NCBI GenBank assembly: GCA_039707655.1
Contig: CM077676.1
Location: 381,676,114-381,740,113, forward strand
From: Elymus sibiricus
Lineage: Eukaryota > Streptophyta > Magnoliopsida > Poales > Poaceae
Length of the DNA: 64,000 nt
Direction of reading: 5' to 3'
The notes beneath the pieces were generated by a model that was not told the DNA's origin, ran no database searches, and was given only the letters and a program-made list of their open reading frames with translations. The position numbers and the translations under genes are program-made. Numbering within the stretch: position 1 is the stretch's first letter; every line of letters begins with the position of its first letter. Below are positions 25,474-36,383 of this stretch, in pieces.

Positions 25474-26130
25474 AAAGGACACACATCCTAACGCTTATGC
25501 ATTTTTATGACTTTGATGCACAACACACGAAGTAACGTTTTTCTTCAATCAATGAAGACTAACCCTCTAAGTGTGAAGAAATTAATGAAGAACTTGATTC
25601 TCAGAACCCTACGACAATTGTACGCGGTGTCTGAAATCATCATAGTTCTTATACGGTGGGTAACGCCACCTCTTTATGACATTCTTCAGATTTGAGTTTT
25701 TCGTCATTTGCAATTTCGTCAAACTTTTCAAATTCGTCATTTGAGGTTACTCTTCACTGCTTATTATTTATGTTTTTATTTGAGCTTTTCAAGTCCTCAA
25801 CAGCATCCACATATTGCTAATTCTTCATTTTGATTTCTTCATCTATGTGGATGTGATCGGACCCGCTCCCCTCTATGCTAATCTCAACCCACTCTGTTCA
25901 CAAATTCTTCATATGCGTTCTAATTGACACTGTTCAAAGTCTTCACCATGTCCTTGTCAGCTGAAGAAATTGCGAACACATTTTGAAAATATTCTAATCA
26001 ATTTTTGGCGGTTGCCATAGTAACTTCATCCCGCGCTTCACACGGGTGGATATGGGTGAAAATGCATGTGTGACGCGTGTCGTCGAGATGCGAATAGTCA
26101 GGGGCTTATCCGTCCAAAACTTTTGGACCC
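25474..26130 (+). other. Noncoding spacer between pol and the internal promoter
   Basis: There is no ORF of note. TTCGTCA and ATTCTTCA words recur, for example three in 25695-25745, similar to those in the LTR. Confidence 0.5.
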
Positions 26131-26740
26131 CTCAGTTTTCACTGCGTCTATAAATAGCCTTGACCCCGTCAACACTAGTTCACTTTGCCTCCCAGCTCCT
26201 GTCGCTCTCAAACCCTAGCGCCGCCGCTGGATTTCATCGCCGCCGGAGAAGAAGAGCTTCACTGCCTCGACTTCTTCGTCGACGTACTCATGCCGGACGC
26301 GGATTTCTTCACCTCCACCGCCGCCGTAGACGTCTTTCATCGCCGAGTTAGGGCACGGAAGATCTGAACTGATGATTTCCTTCGTCTCGTCATCCAGTTC
26401 ATCGAGTTCATCACTGGGGTAATTAAATGCTTATTTTACCGCCCCATTTGATCTTCACTCTACTCTAAAATCTTCAAGTGTTGTTTTTACCACTCTTCCA
26501 ATTCTTCAGCACTTCCTTTTGGCCAGTCTTGAGTATTTTCATCTAAGTTATACTTAACAACTAGATTCCTCAATTGTGCAATTGCTTCAATCTGTACAAC
26601 TCTAGAACCTTGGTCAAGAATACTTAGTGAATTGCGTCAAGACAATAAGGGTCAACTTCCTCAACTGGTTTATTTTTGAAAAATCTCTGAGAACGCATGT
26701 GACTCTTCCCAATTTCCTCGCAACTATACTCTGTTCACAG
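26131..26740 (+). promoter_or_regulatory. Putative internal promoter, leader exon and intron for the env-position ORF
   Basis: A TATA box, TCTATAAATAGCC, lies at 26148-26160; the CTATAAATAGCC part is identical to the LTR TATA box. A GC-rich leader with an AAACCCTAG box follows, containing a 60-codon ORF at 26185-26367. A plausible intron runs from a GTAATT donor at 26419 to an acceptor ending TTCACAG at 26740. The ATG of the large ORF comes 7 bp later. The arrangement is like an ordinary plant gene 5' end. Promoter activity and splicing are inference. Confidence 0.55.
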
Positions 26741-26746
26741 GTACCC

Positions 26747-29700
26747 ATGTCTGCAGACGAATCTTTAGGTTCTCATCAAATTAATTCATTTGCAGCATTG
26801 CTTGAGGAAAACCTTCAAACATCTTCAGAGTCCTCACGAGTTCAAAAACCTCAGCTGAAGAAAATGGCTGATGGAAAGAGGCCTCAAAAGGGTGGCAAAA
26901 GGAAAGAGGAACACACTGCTTTTGAGATTCCTGATGATCTGTATGAAGGATATTGCACTCTGGATGAAGAAACTCATAGCAAGGAAACAAAGGAACAGCG
27001 CAAAACGTGCCTGCAAAAGATAAAGAGATACTTGACCTATCAGTGGAGGAGCTACAATTTCGTCACTTCCAAATACATGAAGGACTTTGCTGTGATGCCT
27101 CCATGCAATAGGCCACCGCTTGCTGAAGGTCAAGTTGCTCATCCCACCAGTGTCAGAAGGGGTGAAGAATTCCCCAAAGAATGGGCAAAGCGACAAGCTA
27201 AATTGCAGAAACAAGCCCAGAAAGCCATTGACGAATTCAACAGGGCTACAAAAGCTTCAAATGAAGCTGGTGCAAGTGGCAGTGGCAGTGCAAGCGCTCC
27301 AAAGAAGGCTATGCAAAAGAAGCTTGCCAGCAAGCCCAAGCCGTCTGTCCCAAAGCCCTCAGTGGCCCAGCCGGCAGCTTCAAAGGCTTCAGCACCCAAG
27401 ATTTCAAAATCTTCAGTGCCTCCTCCTACTTCAAGTTCATCAATGGCTGCAGCCAGAGCTTCAACACCGGTCGTGCTCGCATCTTGCCAGCGCACCGAGA
27501 GCTTTCAAACAGCCTCAGTAGCTGCATCAAGTGCCTCGGCTAGTGGGCAACCATCGTCTTCACTGCCCAAGCTAAAGAAAAAGGTCACTGTTGGCCGTGG
27601 AACTAGGCCAAGTCCCAAGAGCAAGGCCGTCGTGCCTCCAGTTGATGAACATGGGCTAGCTGATGAAGATAAGCTCGCAGAGTTCCTCAGAAGGAAGCAA
27701 GAGCAAGCTGCTATTGCTAAAAATTCTTCAGTTCCAATGCTGCTGGACCCCAAGAAGCTTCTAGACTTCATTGACATCTGGTGCACCAAGCCAGAAACGC
27801 CTCTTGATGAATTGAATCTACCTCCTGGCCCAAGCCATGTGCTATCTGCCTTCATCTTGAATGAGAAGCACAAGATTGCACAGGCAAAACTGGTGAAGAA
27901 ACAACAAATCCAGAAGGAGAAGGAATTGAGGAAGAACATGCTCTCCATATCTCCTCAGCAGCTTGTTGCTTTACAGTCTGAGATTCTACAGTTACCTGAA
28001 GAATTTGATCGCCAGTCGAGTCACTGTTGTGGTGTGCATGACAGATTCATCACTGCAACCAACAAGGTTGTTGAAGATCACAACAAGCGTGAGGCTGCCA
28101 AGTTTGGCGTTGTGCCTCCTTCCAGTTCTTCAGCTCCTCCACCAACTACTCAGGCCAGTGAGACTGCGCCCGTATCTCCTCCGCTAGTGCAAGACAGGGC
28201 AACTGAAGAGACTGCGCCTGAAGAAATTGCCAGGGCAACTGATGATGTTGCGCCTGAAGAAACTGCCAGGGTGACTGCATCAGTCACGTCTGAAGAATCT
28301 GAACCAACAAGTTCCTCAACAGCAGCACCACCAACGACTTCATCTTTGAAGATCATCACACTTCCTTCTGCATCAGAAGCGAAGAAGACCCAGGCTGCTG
28401 AGAAGGAAGCTAGAAAGAGAAAAGCTTCAGCTCCACCTAGCATCACTGAACTAGTGAAGAAAATGAAGACGACTCCATTGTCTTCAGTTGTTCCCATTGA
28501 TGCCATTCCTATTTCATCAGCGCCCCCTGCTCCTACCAATGATGATCGTCAGATTATTCCATATGGGGTGGATTATGAAATCCCTCAGGCTGATGATGAA
28601 GATGATGATGAAAACCACTCTGCTGCTACCACAGAGCAAGTGGATGAAGAAATAGAAATTGAAGAAGATGCTTCGCTTCAACAAGTCTTGTCTCGGAAGC
28701 CCTCACAGGTTCCGATGACTGAAGAAAATGCCACTACTTCATCTGGAAGTAGTGAAGAAACTGAAGAGGATGTGGATATTGATAGTGCAACTACACCTCC
28801 AATCATTGACGAATTTTTGGAAGCTTTCCATCCAAATTCGCCCCTCGCCACTCCTCTGCCGCAAGTGCCACAATCACCCGCTATCACTGAAGAAATTCAC
28901 ACTGGTTCTGAAGAACAACAGCCGTCTCTTCAGACCATTGATGAAGAAATTCCAGCTGTAGCAGCTGATGAAATTGCTCAAGATGAGCCAATGATTGACG
29001 TCATCAATACATCTCTCTCACGTGCAGACTCAATTCTGTCAGCTAACACAGATACTCTTCCAACTGCCACAGTTGAGGAAATTGCTCGAGCTCTCACCGT
29101 GACAGATCCCAATGATTCCACTGGGTCCCTACGACCAGTGTTTGATGTACACAAAAAGAAGCACAACATCCAACCTGTTCCTGTAATGCCAAATATTGGC
29201 AGAGTCCTCAAGCAGCCTCAGTTCGACAATGCCAAATTCTTCGAAGAGAAGAACTTCTTCATTGGTGAGTCCCCATATGACTCAGCCAAGATTAGGCGCC
29301 TGCGCTTCTGGACAAGGATTCAGATGAATTACTATGCCTCGCTTCTATTCGATAAGAACAAAGTATTCCCGTATCGCCATATTCCTCACGTGGATATGGA
29401 GTCATTACCGTGTTTTCGGCCAGTTCTGGCTGTGCTTCATGATGCCGGATTACTCAGCTTCTGCTCGGACGTCTGCGATTGGAATGAAGAACTAAATCTT
29501 CAGTTCTATGCCACTCTGCATTTTTCTGGCAACGTTGACGACATTGCAACTTGGGCTCTGGACTGGATGAGCGAAGACACTCATTACAAGGCACCAGTTG
29601 ACGAACTTCTTCGTGCTCTTCCAGTTGATCCACCCCAAGAAGAAGCAAAGAAGATATATGAAGAACCTGAGCTACCACATCATCTGATGCAAGTGCTTAT

Positions 29701-30637
29701 AAAGCCATTGGCTGAAGGAGAAGCTCCAAGGACAACCTTCCTTGTGAATGATTTGCTGTATGTGCCAAGAACAGTTTACCGCATTCTGGCCAAAACCCTC
29801 AGTCCAATCAAAGGACACAACTCCAACACTGAAGAAGTTGTGGGAATTATGAAGAACTTGCTGTTCCATATTATTCATGGTACTCCCATCAACATTCATG
29901 ATTTCTTTCTGAGGACTTTGGTCACAGTGGCACATTTGCCTTTTGATCTGAAGCCATATGCTCCATGGATCATGAGATTCATCAGATCCCGATCTGCAAT
30001 TCACTACAAGGCTAACAGTCAAAATCATTTGAGTTATTTGCCTGAAGTAGAAGTTCTTCAGAGCACCATATACTCAGTTCCTGGCAAGGGCAAGGCTGCA
30101 GTAGATGAAGGAATGCGTCCTCTGGATGGACAATTTTGTCAGCCAATATCACAGTCCACTGGTGAAGAAACTGCTAGCCAGGATACCGCTGCAAAAGCTT
30201 CAAGGCCAACTTCTTCACCTGAAGCACCACGGGTCATGACTGACCGTGAGTTGCTCATAAGCCTTCATCAGAAAGTTGATAGAAATCACCGATGGGTTAA
30301 GCGTCAATTTGCTACAGTTCAAGCCAACATGACTGTGACGCATAACTCAGTATGCAAGAACCGCTACTATCTTCATGAGATCTTTGATAAATCATGAGCC
30401 ATCCTCTCGCACCTCAAGATAGATGAAGAACTTGTTGATATGGATTTCCAAATGAACTTTAACTGGGCCGAACCGCCAAGGAAGAAGTTCAAGAAAGTTC
30501 AAGTTCCTCCTCTTATGCCGAGTTCAGAGTCTTCATCGCACACCACTGATGAAAATGAAGCTGTTGAAGACACTGCGGCTGGTCCATCTGCATCACGCGA
30601 CCCCAACAACGCTGGCGCTCCCTCGACCTCTCCGTGA
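26747..30637 (+). pseudogene. Env-position ORF of the first SIRE-type element (1296 codons plus stop, one in-frame TGA)
   Basis: A large ORF between pol and the 3' LTR, where SIRE elements carry an 'envelope-like' gene. I chose the ATG at 26747 because a splice acceptor, TTCACAG, ends just before it; the open frame itself begins upstream at 26627. The first third is Lys/Ser/Pro-rich and low complexity. The middle is acidic and Glu/Ala-rich. From about residue 820 a globular domain contains RRLRFWTRIQMNYY, WNEELNLQFYATLHF and WALDWMSEDTHY, as in plant proteins labelled 'putative plant transposon protein'. The C-terminus is helix-forming. No signal peptide, transmembrane segment or fusion peptide is visible, so a true envelope is unlikely. 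TGA at 30395-30397 truncates it 80 codons early. Function in the family is unknown. Confidence 0.75.
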
Positions 30638-31141
30638 TTTTCTTTAGGGGCGTTAGTCCTCACCTTGTCTCCTTTTGGTTATTTGATGACAAAGGGGAAG
30701 AAGTGTGAGTTAGTCTACAAGCGGGTCGTTATATGGGCTGTTTTTGCTTTACAACTCTTGAACTTCATTTGATTCGCTCTTTGATGAGTTGTAACTTAAA
30801 TAACTGTTGGTTGTCTGACTCTTTTGCAATGTTTTATATGCATGCTCTGATCTTAAATATATCTGCTCATGCATGCACAATTTCGTCAGACACCAATTTT
30901 CATCATGCATTCAAATTCCTCAATTATCTTATGATCATGCATGATTGGATTCCAAGATATAGGGGGAGTTCTCCACAATTTCAACCTGCCATGTGCATTT
31001 GCAATCCAAAGCAAATTCCTCATATGCACATCTTCAGGGGGAGTTCCTCAATATCTTGTAACCAATTTCTTCAAACTCTGTACTTACACTTCAATTATTT
31101 TTACTCCCATTGAAAGCCTAACCGATTTGTCATCAATCACC
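30638..31141 (+). other. Spacer between the env-position ORF and the PPT
   Basis: Noncoding. It contains two GGGGGAGTTC-type purine-rich words, near 30962 and 31037, that resemble the polypurine tract. Confidence 0.5.
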
Positions 31142-31155
31142 AAAAAAGGGGAGAT
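31142..31155 (+). promoter_or_regulatory. Polypurine tract
   Basis: AAAAAAGGGGAGAT immediately precedes the TG of the 3' LTR, as expected for second-strand priming. Confidence 0.88.
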
Positions 31156-32577
31156 TGTAAGTGCATCAAGTGCCCCCTTAGAGGTTTTGGAGTATTGAAG
31201 ACAAATAGGTTTAGGGACTAAAGTGTTTGTGAGTATACACAGGAGTTATAGTCCCTGAAGATTTGGTTTAACACATGGAAGACGACCCCTAAAAATGGAT
31301 TTCTTAAAGTGAAGAATTTGGTGATGAAATTGGTACGGCCTTTGAAGAAATTGATGTGAAGACTTTGAAGCTTGAAGACTTTTGTTTTCGTAGTTTCTCT
31401 TCTTCTTATTTGAGTCATAGGAAAAACCGTACTGTTAAAGGGGGTCTAGGTGAAACATATTTCATATGTCCAAAGTGATGCTCAAACTTACTCAAACCTA
31501 TACACACAAAAGCCGCTTCGAGTGAAGCCTTTGGAAATCTCCAGTACAGCTGACGCATTTGCTAGCAACAGTGATGAAGTTCATCTGGTCGCTGACGAAT
31601 TTGGTCAGGCTGAGGAGTTAGGAGCTCGCTAGTGCGATCTGCCTACCGTGAGGAAATTGAGTGCCCCGACTAATTTGAGAGTTCAAATTCCGACCGTTGC
31701 TGCGCCGCGTGCCAGCTGTCGAGTGGATCCTTATCCTGACAACGGTCAAATCAGAGAAGGGCATTTATGACATTCTATGTTGGGTTGCCCCTGGCTATAA
31801 ATAGCCGCCCCCCACAACCACTTGTTGGTTGGCTGCTCCGAGAGAACTTGACACTTGTCATTTGAGAGCAACCCATCCTCCGACGACATTGTGAGAACCC
31901 ACGTGAGGAAAAACCCAGAGCCATAGTGATTGAGCATCACTGAAGAGATTAATCTGTGTGATCCGACGCTTGTTACCTTTGAGAACTGTCATTCCTCCAG
32001 ACGGTTAGGCGTCAAGCTCTGAGTACACCAAGAGTCATTGTGGTGTGCCGATGAACAAGTCTGTGAAGGTTTTGGAAGTCTACCTTAAAGACTTACCACG
32101 AGTGATTGGGCGAGGTCTAAGTGACCTTGGCTCAAGAGGAATACGGTGAGGACTAACTGTCCTCTGAGTTGCGACTCAGCCGCCTCAACCAGACGTACAG
32201 TTGATACAGCAACTGGAACTAGTCTACCAATTTACTGTGTCTTCATCGAGCCCAACCGGTTTCAAATTCCTCACCCTCACTTACTTTATTCTGCTGCTGA
32301 AGAATTTGTGATCTATCCTCTGATGAATTTGAACTGAAGAATTTCATCATGCTGTCTTTCATTTCCTCAGTTCATATTCTTCATGCTTGTATGATTGTAT
32401 GATTGCATGTTCTTCACTCTTACGTATCCTGATTGCATGTAATCTGATTCTGTGATGACTTAGTTTCCCTTGCATTTCTATTTCTTCACTCTGACCTTCG
32501 TCAAATTCATCAGAGTTTGACGAATTTCTAAAAATCCCCCATTAACCTCCCCCTCTGGGAGATAACCTGCGCTTTCG
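31156..32577 (+). repeat. 3' LTR of the first SIRE-type element
   Basis: 1422 bp, matching the 5' LTR throughout. The last base is G where the 5' LTR has A (TTTCG versus TTTCA). The target duplication cctgt follows at 32578-32582. Confidence 0.92.
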
Positions 32578-33110
32578 CCTGTGCATTTGACATGACCAGA
32601 GTCTTTGACGCCACCTCGACGGCCTGAACATCGGCTACGAAAGCCGCAGTTTGCTCCTCTGTCCGGAGGGAGCGTTCAGTGTTACCATTGACTGTGATAA
32701 CACCCTTTGGTCTCGGCATTTTGAGCTTTAGATAGGCGTAATGTGGGACGGCGTTGAATCGAGCAAATGCGGTTCGCCCGAGGAGTGTGTGGTATCCTAT
32801 ACGGAAGGGAACGATATCGAAGATCAAGTCCTTGCTTCGAAAGTTCTCGGGAGAGCCGAATACTACTTCCAGTGTGATGGTCCCGAAGCACTGTGCCTCA
32901 AAACCTGGTATTATACCTTTAAAGGTAGTTCTGCTGGGCTTAATCCTTGATGGATCGATGCCCATTTTCCTGACCGTGTCATCATAGATCAGATTTAGGC
33001 CGCTGCCTCCGTCCATAAGGACCCTTGTTAGGTGGTACCCATCTACAATGGGATCGAGTACCAGAGCCGCCGATACTCCATGACGGATACTGGTCAGATG
33101 GTCTCATCGG
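32578..33110 (-). pseudogene. Gypsy aspartic protease
   Basis: The minus strand reads LVLDPIVDGYHLTRVLMDGG and then SGLNLIYDD. This is the flap and catalytic DGGS segment of the gypsy-type retropepsin that processes the element polyprotein. GYHTLLGRTAFARFNAVPHY follows, with the conserved LLGR motif before the C-terminus. The ORF runs straight into the copia insertion at 32577 and can be read on for about 25 codons on the other side, at 18046. The following RT is not present on either side, so the element was probably defective before the insertion or has lost that part. Confidence 0.7.
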
Positions 33111-34255
33111 TCGAAGGTGATCGGGCAAGCCGACCAGGGGTTATACTTCGGCTCTACCGGCTCTAAGGAGTTGACGTCCCGAAGTGCACGCTTCCTCTCC
33201 TTTTTAGGTATGCGAGTGACATAAATCATATTCACATCCTTTACTTCGAGAGGAAACTATTTTTGGCCTCCATTGTTTGGCCTTTGAGGTTCATCCTCGT
33301 CCTCGCTTTGAGAAGGACCCTTGCCATGGTCCTCGGCTGCGATCTTCCCGGCTTGCTTAATAACCCAACAGTTTCGGTTGGTATGGTTGGCGGGCTTATC
33401 CGAGGTGCCATGTTTCTGGCAAGGTCTATCGAGGATTTTTCCAGCTGCGTCGGACCATCTTTGTTCCCTTTAGAGGGCTTCTTCCTTGGTCCCGACTTCG
33501 AATTACTGAATCCAGCATTGACAGTTGCCTCATCGGCGTCACTGCCATTGTTTTTGTGCCGGTGCTTGTTATTTTTGTTGCGCCGGGGCTTCCCGTTCCC
33601 ATCCCACACTTCCAAGGTACTCGGGTCGTCAGTGTGGTTGCTTCTACGAGCCAACTAGCTGTCTTCGCCCGCACAGAAACGGGTCATCAATGAAGTAAGA
33701 GCTGCCATTGTTCTCGGCTTATCCTGTCCGAGTTGTCACGCCAGCCACTCGTCGCAGATACTATGCTGGAAAGCGGCTATTGCTTCTGCATCAGGACAGT
33801 CGACAATTCGGTTCTTTTTAGTTAAGAACCGATTCCAGAACTTCCTGGCGGACTCGCTAGGTTGCTGGATAATGCGGCTGAGGTCATCGGCATCCGGAGG
33901 CCGAACATACATGCCCTGGAAGTTGGCTCAGAAAGCATCTTCGAGCTCCTCCCAGCTTCCAATAGAGTTTTCCGGCAAGCTATTAAGCCAATGCGCGCTG
34001 GCTCCTTAAGCTTCAGCGGTTGGTACTTGATGGCGTGGAGATCATCCCCTCTAGCCATATGAATGTGGAGAAGAAAATCTTCGATCCACATAGCTGGGTC
34101 AGTAGTTCCGTCATTTTGTTCTATATTCACGGGTTTAAACCCCTCCGGAACTGGTGTTGCATGACCTCGCCTGTGAAACACATCGAGTGTGCAGCTCCTC
34201 TAACGCGGGCTGCATTCTGCCGAACCTCGTTTGACATCCAAGCATTCGTGTTCTC
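33111..34255 (-). pseudogene. Gypsy gag, frameshifted
   Basis: The minus strand holds a retrotransposon gag domain around 33822-34181: PVPEGFKPVNIEQNDGTTDP, MWIEDFLLHIHMA and KYQPLKLKEPA. The central part continues in shifted frames (ASNRF/FWNRF-like and CDEWLARQLGQD segments near 33720-33850). A Lys/Asn-rich basic tail and NHTNRNCW-type zinc-knuckle remnants lie near 33330-33660. Multiple frame changes make it a pseudogene. Confidence 0.6.
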
Positions 34256-35826
34256 TCAAACCCTGTCATGCCTGTCGAGCCAAGCCTGATATGCATCATG
34301 TCGAACAGGCGCGTGTCCCCTTGATCTATATATAGATCTTGTTGGGGCGGGGTTTGCAGTCAACTTTCTCCGCAGATCATACGGGTAATCAATGTGGACC
34401 GGGTCCTTGTCGTGACGGTGAGGGGGATTTTGAGTTTCTCCATGCGCCCTGTCCCGTCCTCTAGGGGGACAGCCAGGCTGGTTAGTTTGATCGTGCTTGA
34501 AAGGCACGTTATCAGCAACTTCATTGTCAAATGCCGGGAGCAGACGCCTACGTGGGAAGTTTTTGGGTCCTCGCGCCGTAGCTTATAATCTTGTTCGACT
34601 GCGAGGACAGCCACCCACTTGTCGTTGAACATGTTCTGATCAGCGTGAAGCTGCTGCTGTTTATTTTTCATGCTTCGGGTGGTTGCGATGAGCCGTCGCC
34701 GAAACCTTTCTTGCTTAAGCGGGTCTTCGGGACGATGAATTCCTCAAGTCCGAGGCTAAATTCTCTTTGGATTCGGGTCCTCGGGACATGGGGTCTTTGG
34801 GCTCATCAGGATCACCAGGGTCATCGGGGCCGCCATTACCAGGCGTCCCTGTGATACCGTCGAGTTGTTCGGGTGTAGCGTTATCATCTTGCCCTGGTCT
34901 TCGGCGTTATCCGGAGTGTCGTCGTCCCTGGTGGCATCGGTATTGGTATTATTGTTACTCCCCCTCCCTCTTCCCTTCCCCTTGGATCGCTTCCAAGTAC
35001 GTCGGCGCTTGGGAGGCTCCTTATCCGGGGTCCTCACCATCCTCCTTAGGGGTATCGACCATATAAACATCATAGGTAGAGGTGGCAGCCCACTTACCAG
35101 TGTTGGAAGTGGCCGGGGGGGGGGGGCGTGGTGTACGATAGGTCGTCGATATCTTCTTCCATGTCATCTACCTCCTCGGAGGCATAGTCAAGTACGTCGG
35201 TTAAATCTTCGACAGTAGCGACTAGGTGGGTGGTGGGTGGGACATAAATTTCCCTATCGCCGGCTTTAAGTCTGATCTGATCATAAACCAAGGACTGCCC
35301 GTCCGAGATCCTTAGACTTTGGATCCGGTCCAGCATCTCGTTTAAGAGCGAGAGGTCCGTCAGGCCCATCTTCTGGCAGTAGGCGGGGCTAACCTGTAGT
35401 ATTCTCGGTGGGTCGCTTGACACCGCCTCAGAGCTATGGTCGGCCAGGGGTTAACCCCTGATCCGCTGGCGAAGTAATCGGATCCTAGCTCAAAGCTAGG
35501 TCCGAAGTGACGGCCGACCCGAGATTAGGGTCGGAGGCTGAATCCGAGGTCAAGGCCTCAGTGTCCATGGGGCTCTCAGGCTGCAGTGATCTTAATCCTG
35601 AGAGAACTAGATTGCCACGGGGATCGGTAACATATTCCAGGTTCCCGAACCTGATCGTCTGATCAGGGGCGAAGTTGTCGACCTGGCAGAGATGGCCGGT
35701 CGAATCGGCGTGAAGAACAATGCTGCCGAACGCGAAAAGCTAGCCGGGGAGGAAGATACCTCCACAGCCGATGCTACTATTGATGTTCAGACGAGTCATC
35801 GATCCTTAGTGATCTCACAGTGGAAC
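34256..35826 (-). pseudogene. Gypsy 5' leader and upstream ORF relic
   Basis: A 109-codon ORF at 35094-35423 reads SDPPRILQVSPAYCQKMGLT, then LLNEMLDRIQSLR, then DREIYVPPTTHLV and an acidic tail. The following 900 bases carry basic Arg/Lys-rich remnants in changing frames. The position between PBS and gag fits the long leader ORF of this gypsy group, whose role is not known to me. A 12-G run lies at 35115-35126. Confidence 0.5.
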
Positions 35827-35844
35827 TCTCAATGAAAGCACCAA
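35827..35844 (-). promoter_or_regulatory. Gypsy primer binding site region
   Basis: On the minus strand TTGGTGCTTTCATTGAG follows directly after the LTR end CCGACA. It is in the position and style of a gypsy PBS. The tRNA is not assigned. Confidence 0.5.
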
Positions 35845-36290
35845 TGTCGGTACTAAAACCGTCAGACCTCGGGTAGGGGGTCCCGAGCTGTGGATCTGGA
35901 GTCAATGGATAACAGGAGACGAAGGGGACGATGTTTACCCAGGTTCGGGGCCTCTCGAAGAGGTAATACCCTATGTCCTGCTTGGATTATATGGATGTGG
36001 TGGAGTACAAAGTACAAAGGATCTACCTCGAGATCGTATGCGTATCAGCTAAACCCTAAGGCTTGTAATTATGCCTCTACGGACTAAACCCCTCAGCTTA
36101 TATGCACACCGGGGGCACCTAGGTTTACATATGGTCGGTTTCCAACTAGGGATAAACATGCCGATGATACTAGTTATCCTTGAAGTGCACGCCAAGTCTT
36201 CGGAGGTTTCCGTCTTGTTCACGATGAGCTCCACAACTTTGGCTATCCTTCAAGCGATGGCAGACGACCCACTAGTTTAGATCTCCCGTA
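35845..36290 (-). repeat. Gypsy 5' LTR (right boundary approximate)
   Basis: The complement of the LTR end, TGTCGGTACTAAAACCGTCA, starts at 35845 next to the PBS. The block continues to about 36290, where sequence unrelated to it begins. No second LTR copy is present in the window for comparison. Confidence 0.5.
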
Positions 36291-36383
36291 GACCTTTCTA
36301 AAGCCCAAGGAAGAATTTTTATACAATGCTGCAAGAGCAAGATATTTTTATTTTGCAATATGTTTATTTTTTCTGAATTGCAG

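Larger units (their letters stand above)
18047..32577 (+). mobile_element. SIRE/Maximus-type copia retrotransposon (14.5 kb), complete structure
   Basis: It is flanked by perfect 5-bp duplications, cctgt, at 18042-18046 and 32578-32582. The LTRs are 18047-19470 and 31156-32577, starting TGTAAGTGCATCAAGTG. The PBS matches initiator-Met tRNA, and a polypurine tract precedes the 3' LTR. Gag, then protease-integrase-RT-RNase H (copia order), then a large env-position ORF are all present. Stops and frameshifts mean this copy is not autonomous now. It is inserted in the gypsy element at the protease region. By eye the two LTRs differ at about 45-50 positions. Confidence 0.93.
16242..36290 (-). mobile_element. 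Decayed gypsy LTR retrotransposon, split by a SIRE-type copia element
   Basis: A minus-strand gypsy element in two parts, 32578-36290 (5' half) and 16242-18046 (3' half). They are separated by a copia insertion with a 5-bp duplication. The 5' half has an LTR end, PBS, leader ORF, gag and aspartic protease. The 3' half holds a short continuation, a long noncoding spacer and a plus-strand antisense ORF. No reverse transcriptase or integrase is visible on either side and no 3' LTR is seen, so it looks non-autonomous and truncated. The leader and PBS resemble the wheat Fatima group; that name is tentative. The right LTR boundary is approximate. Confidence 0.65.

Noticed and set aside
26627..26746. 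Using the first ATG (26627) as the start of the env-position ORF
   Set aside because: The segment lies in a probable intron ending TTCACAG at 26740. The ATG at 26747 matches the arrangement in the second element.
26747..30637. A true retroviral envelope gene
   Set aside because: No signal peptide, transmembrane segment or fusion-peptide-like stretch is visible. Only the position is envelope-like.
32741..36280. Plus-strand ORFs in this interval
   Set aside because: They are shadows of the minus-strand gypsy gag-protease. None carries a domain.
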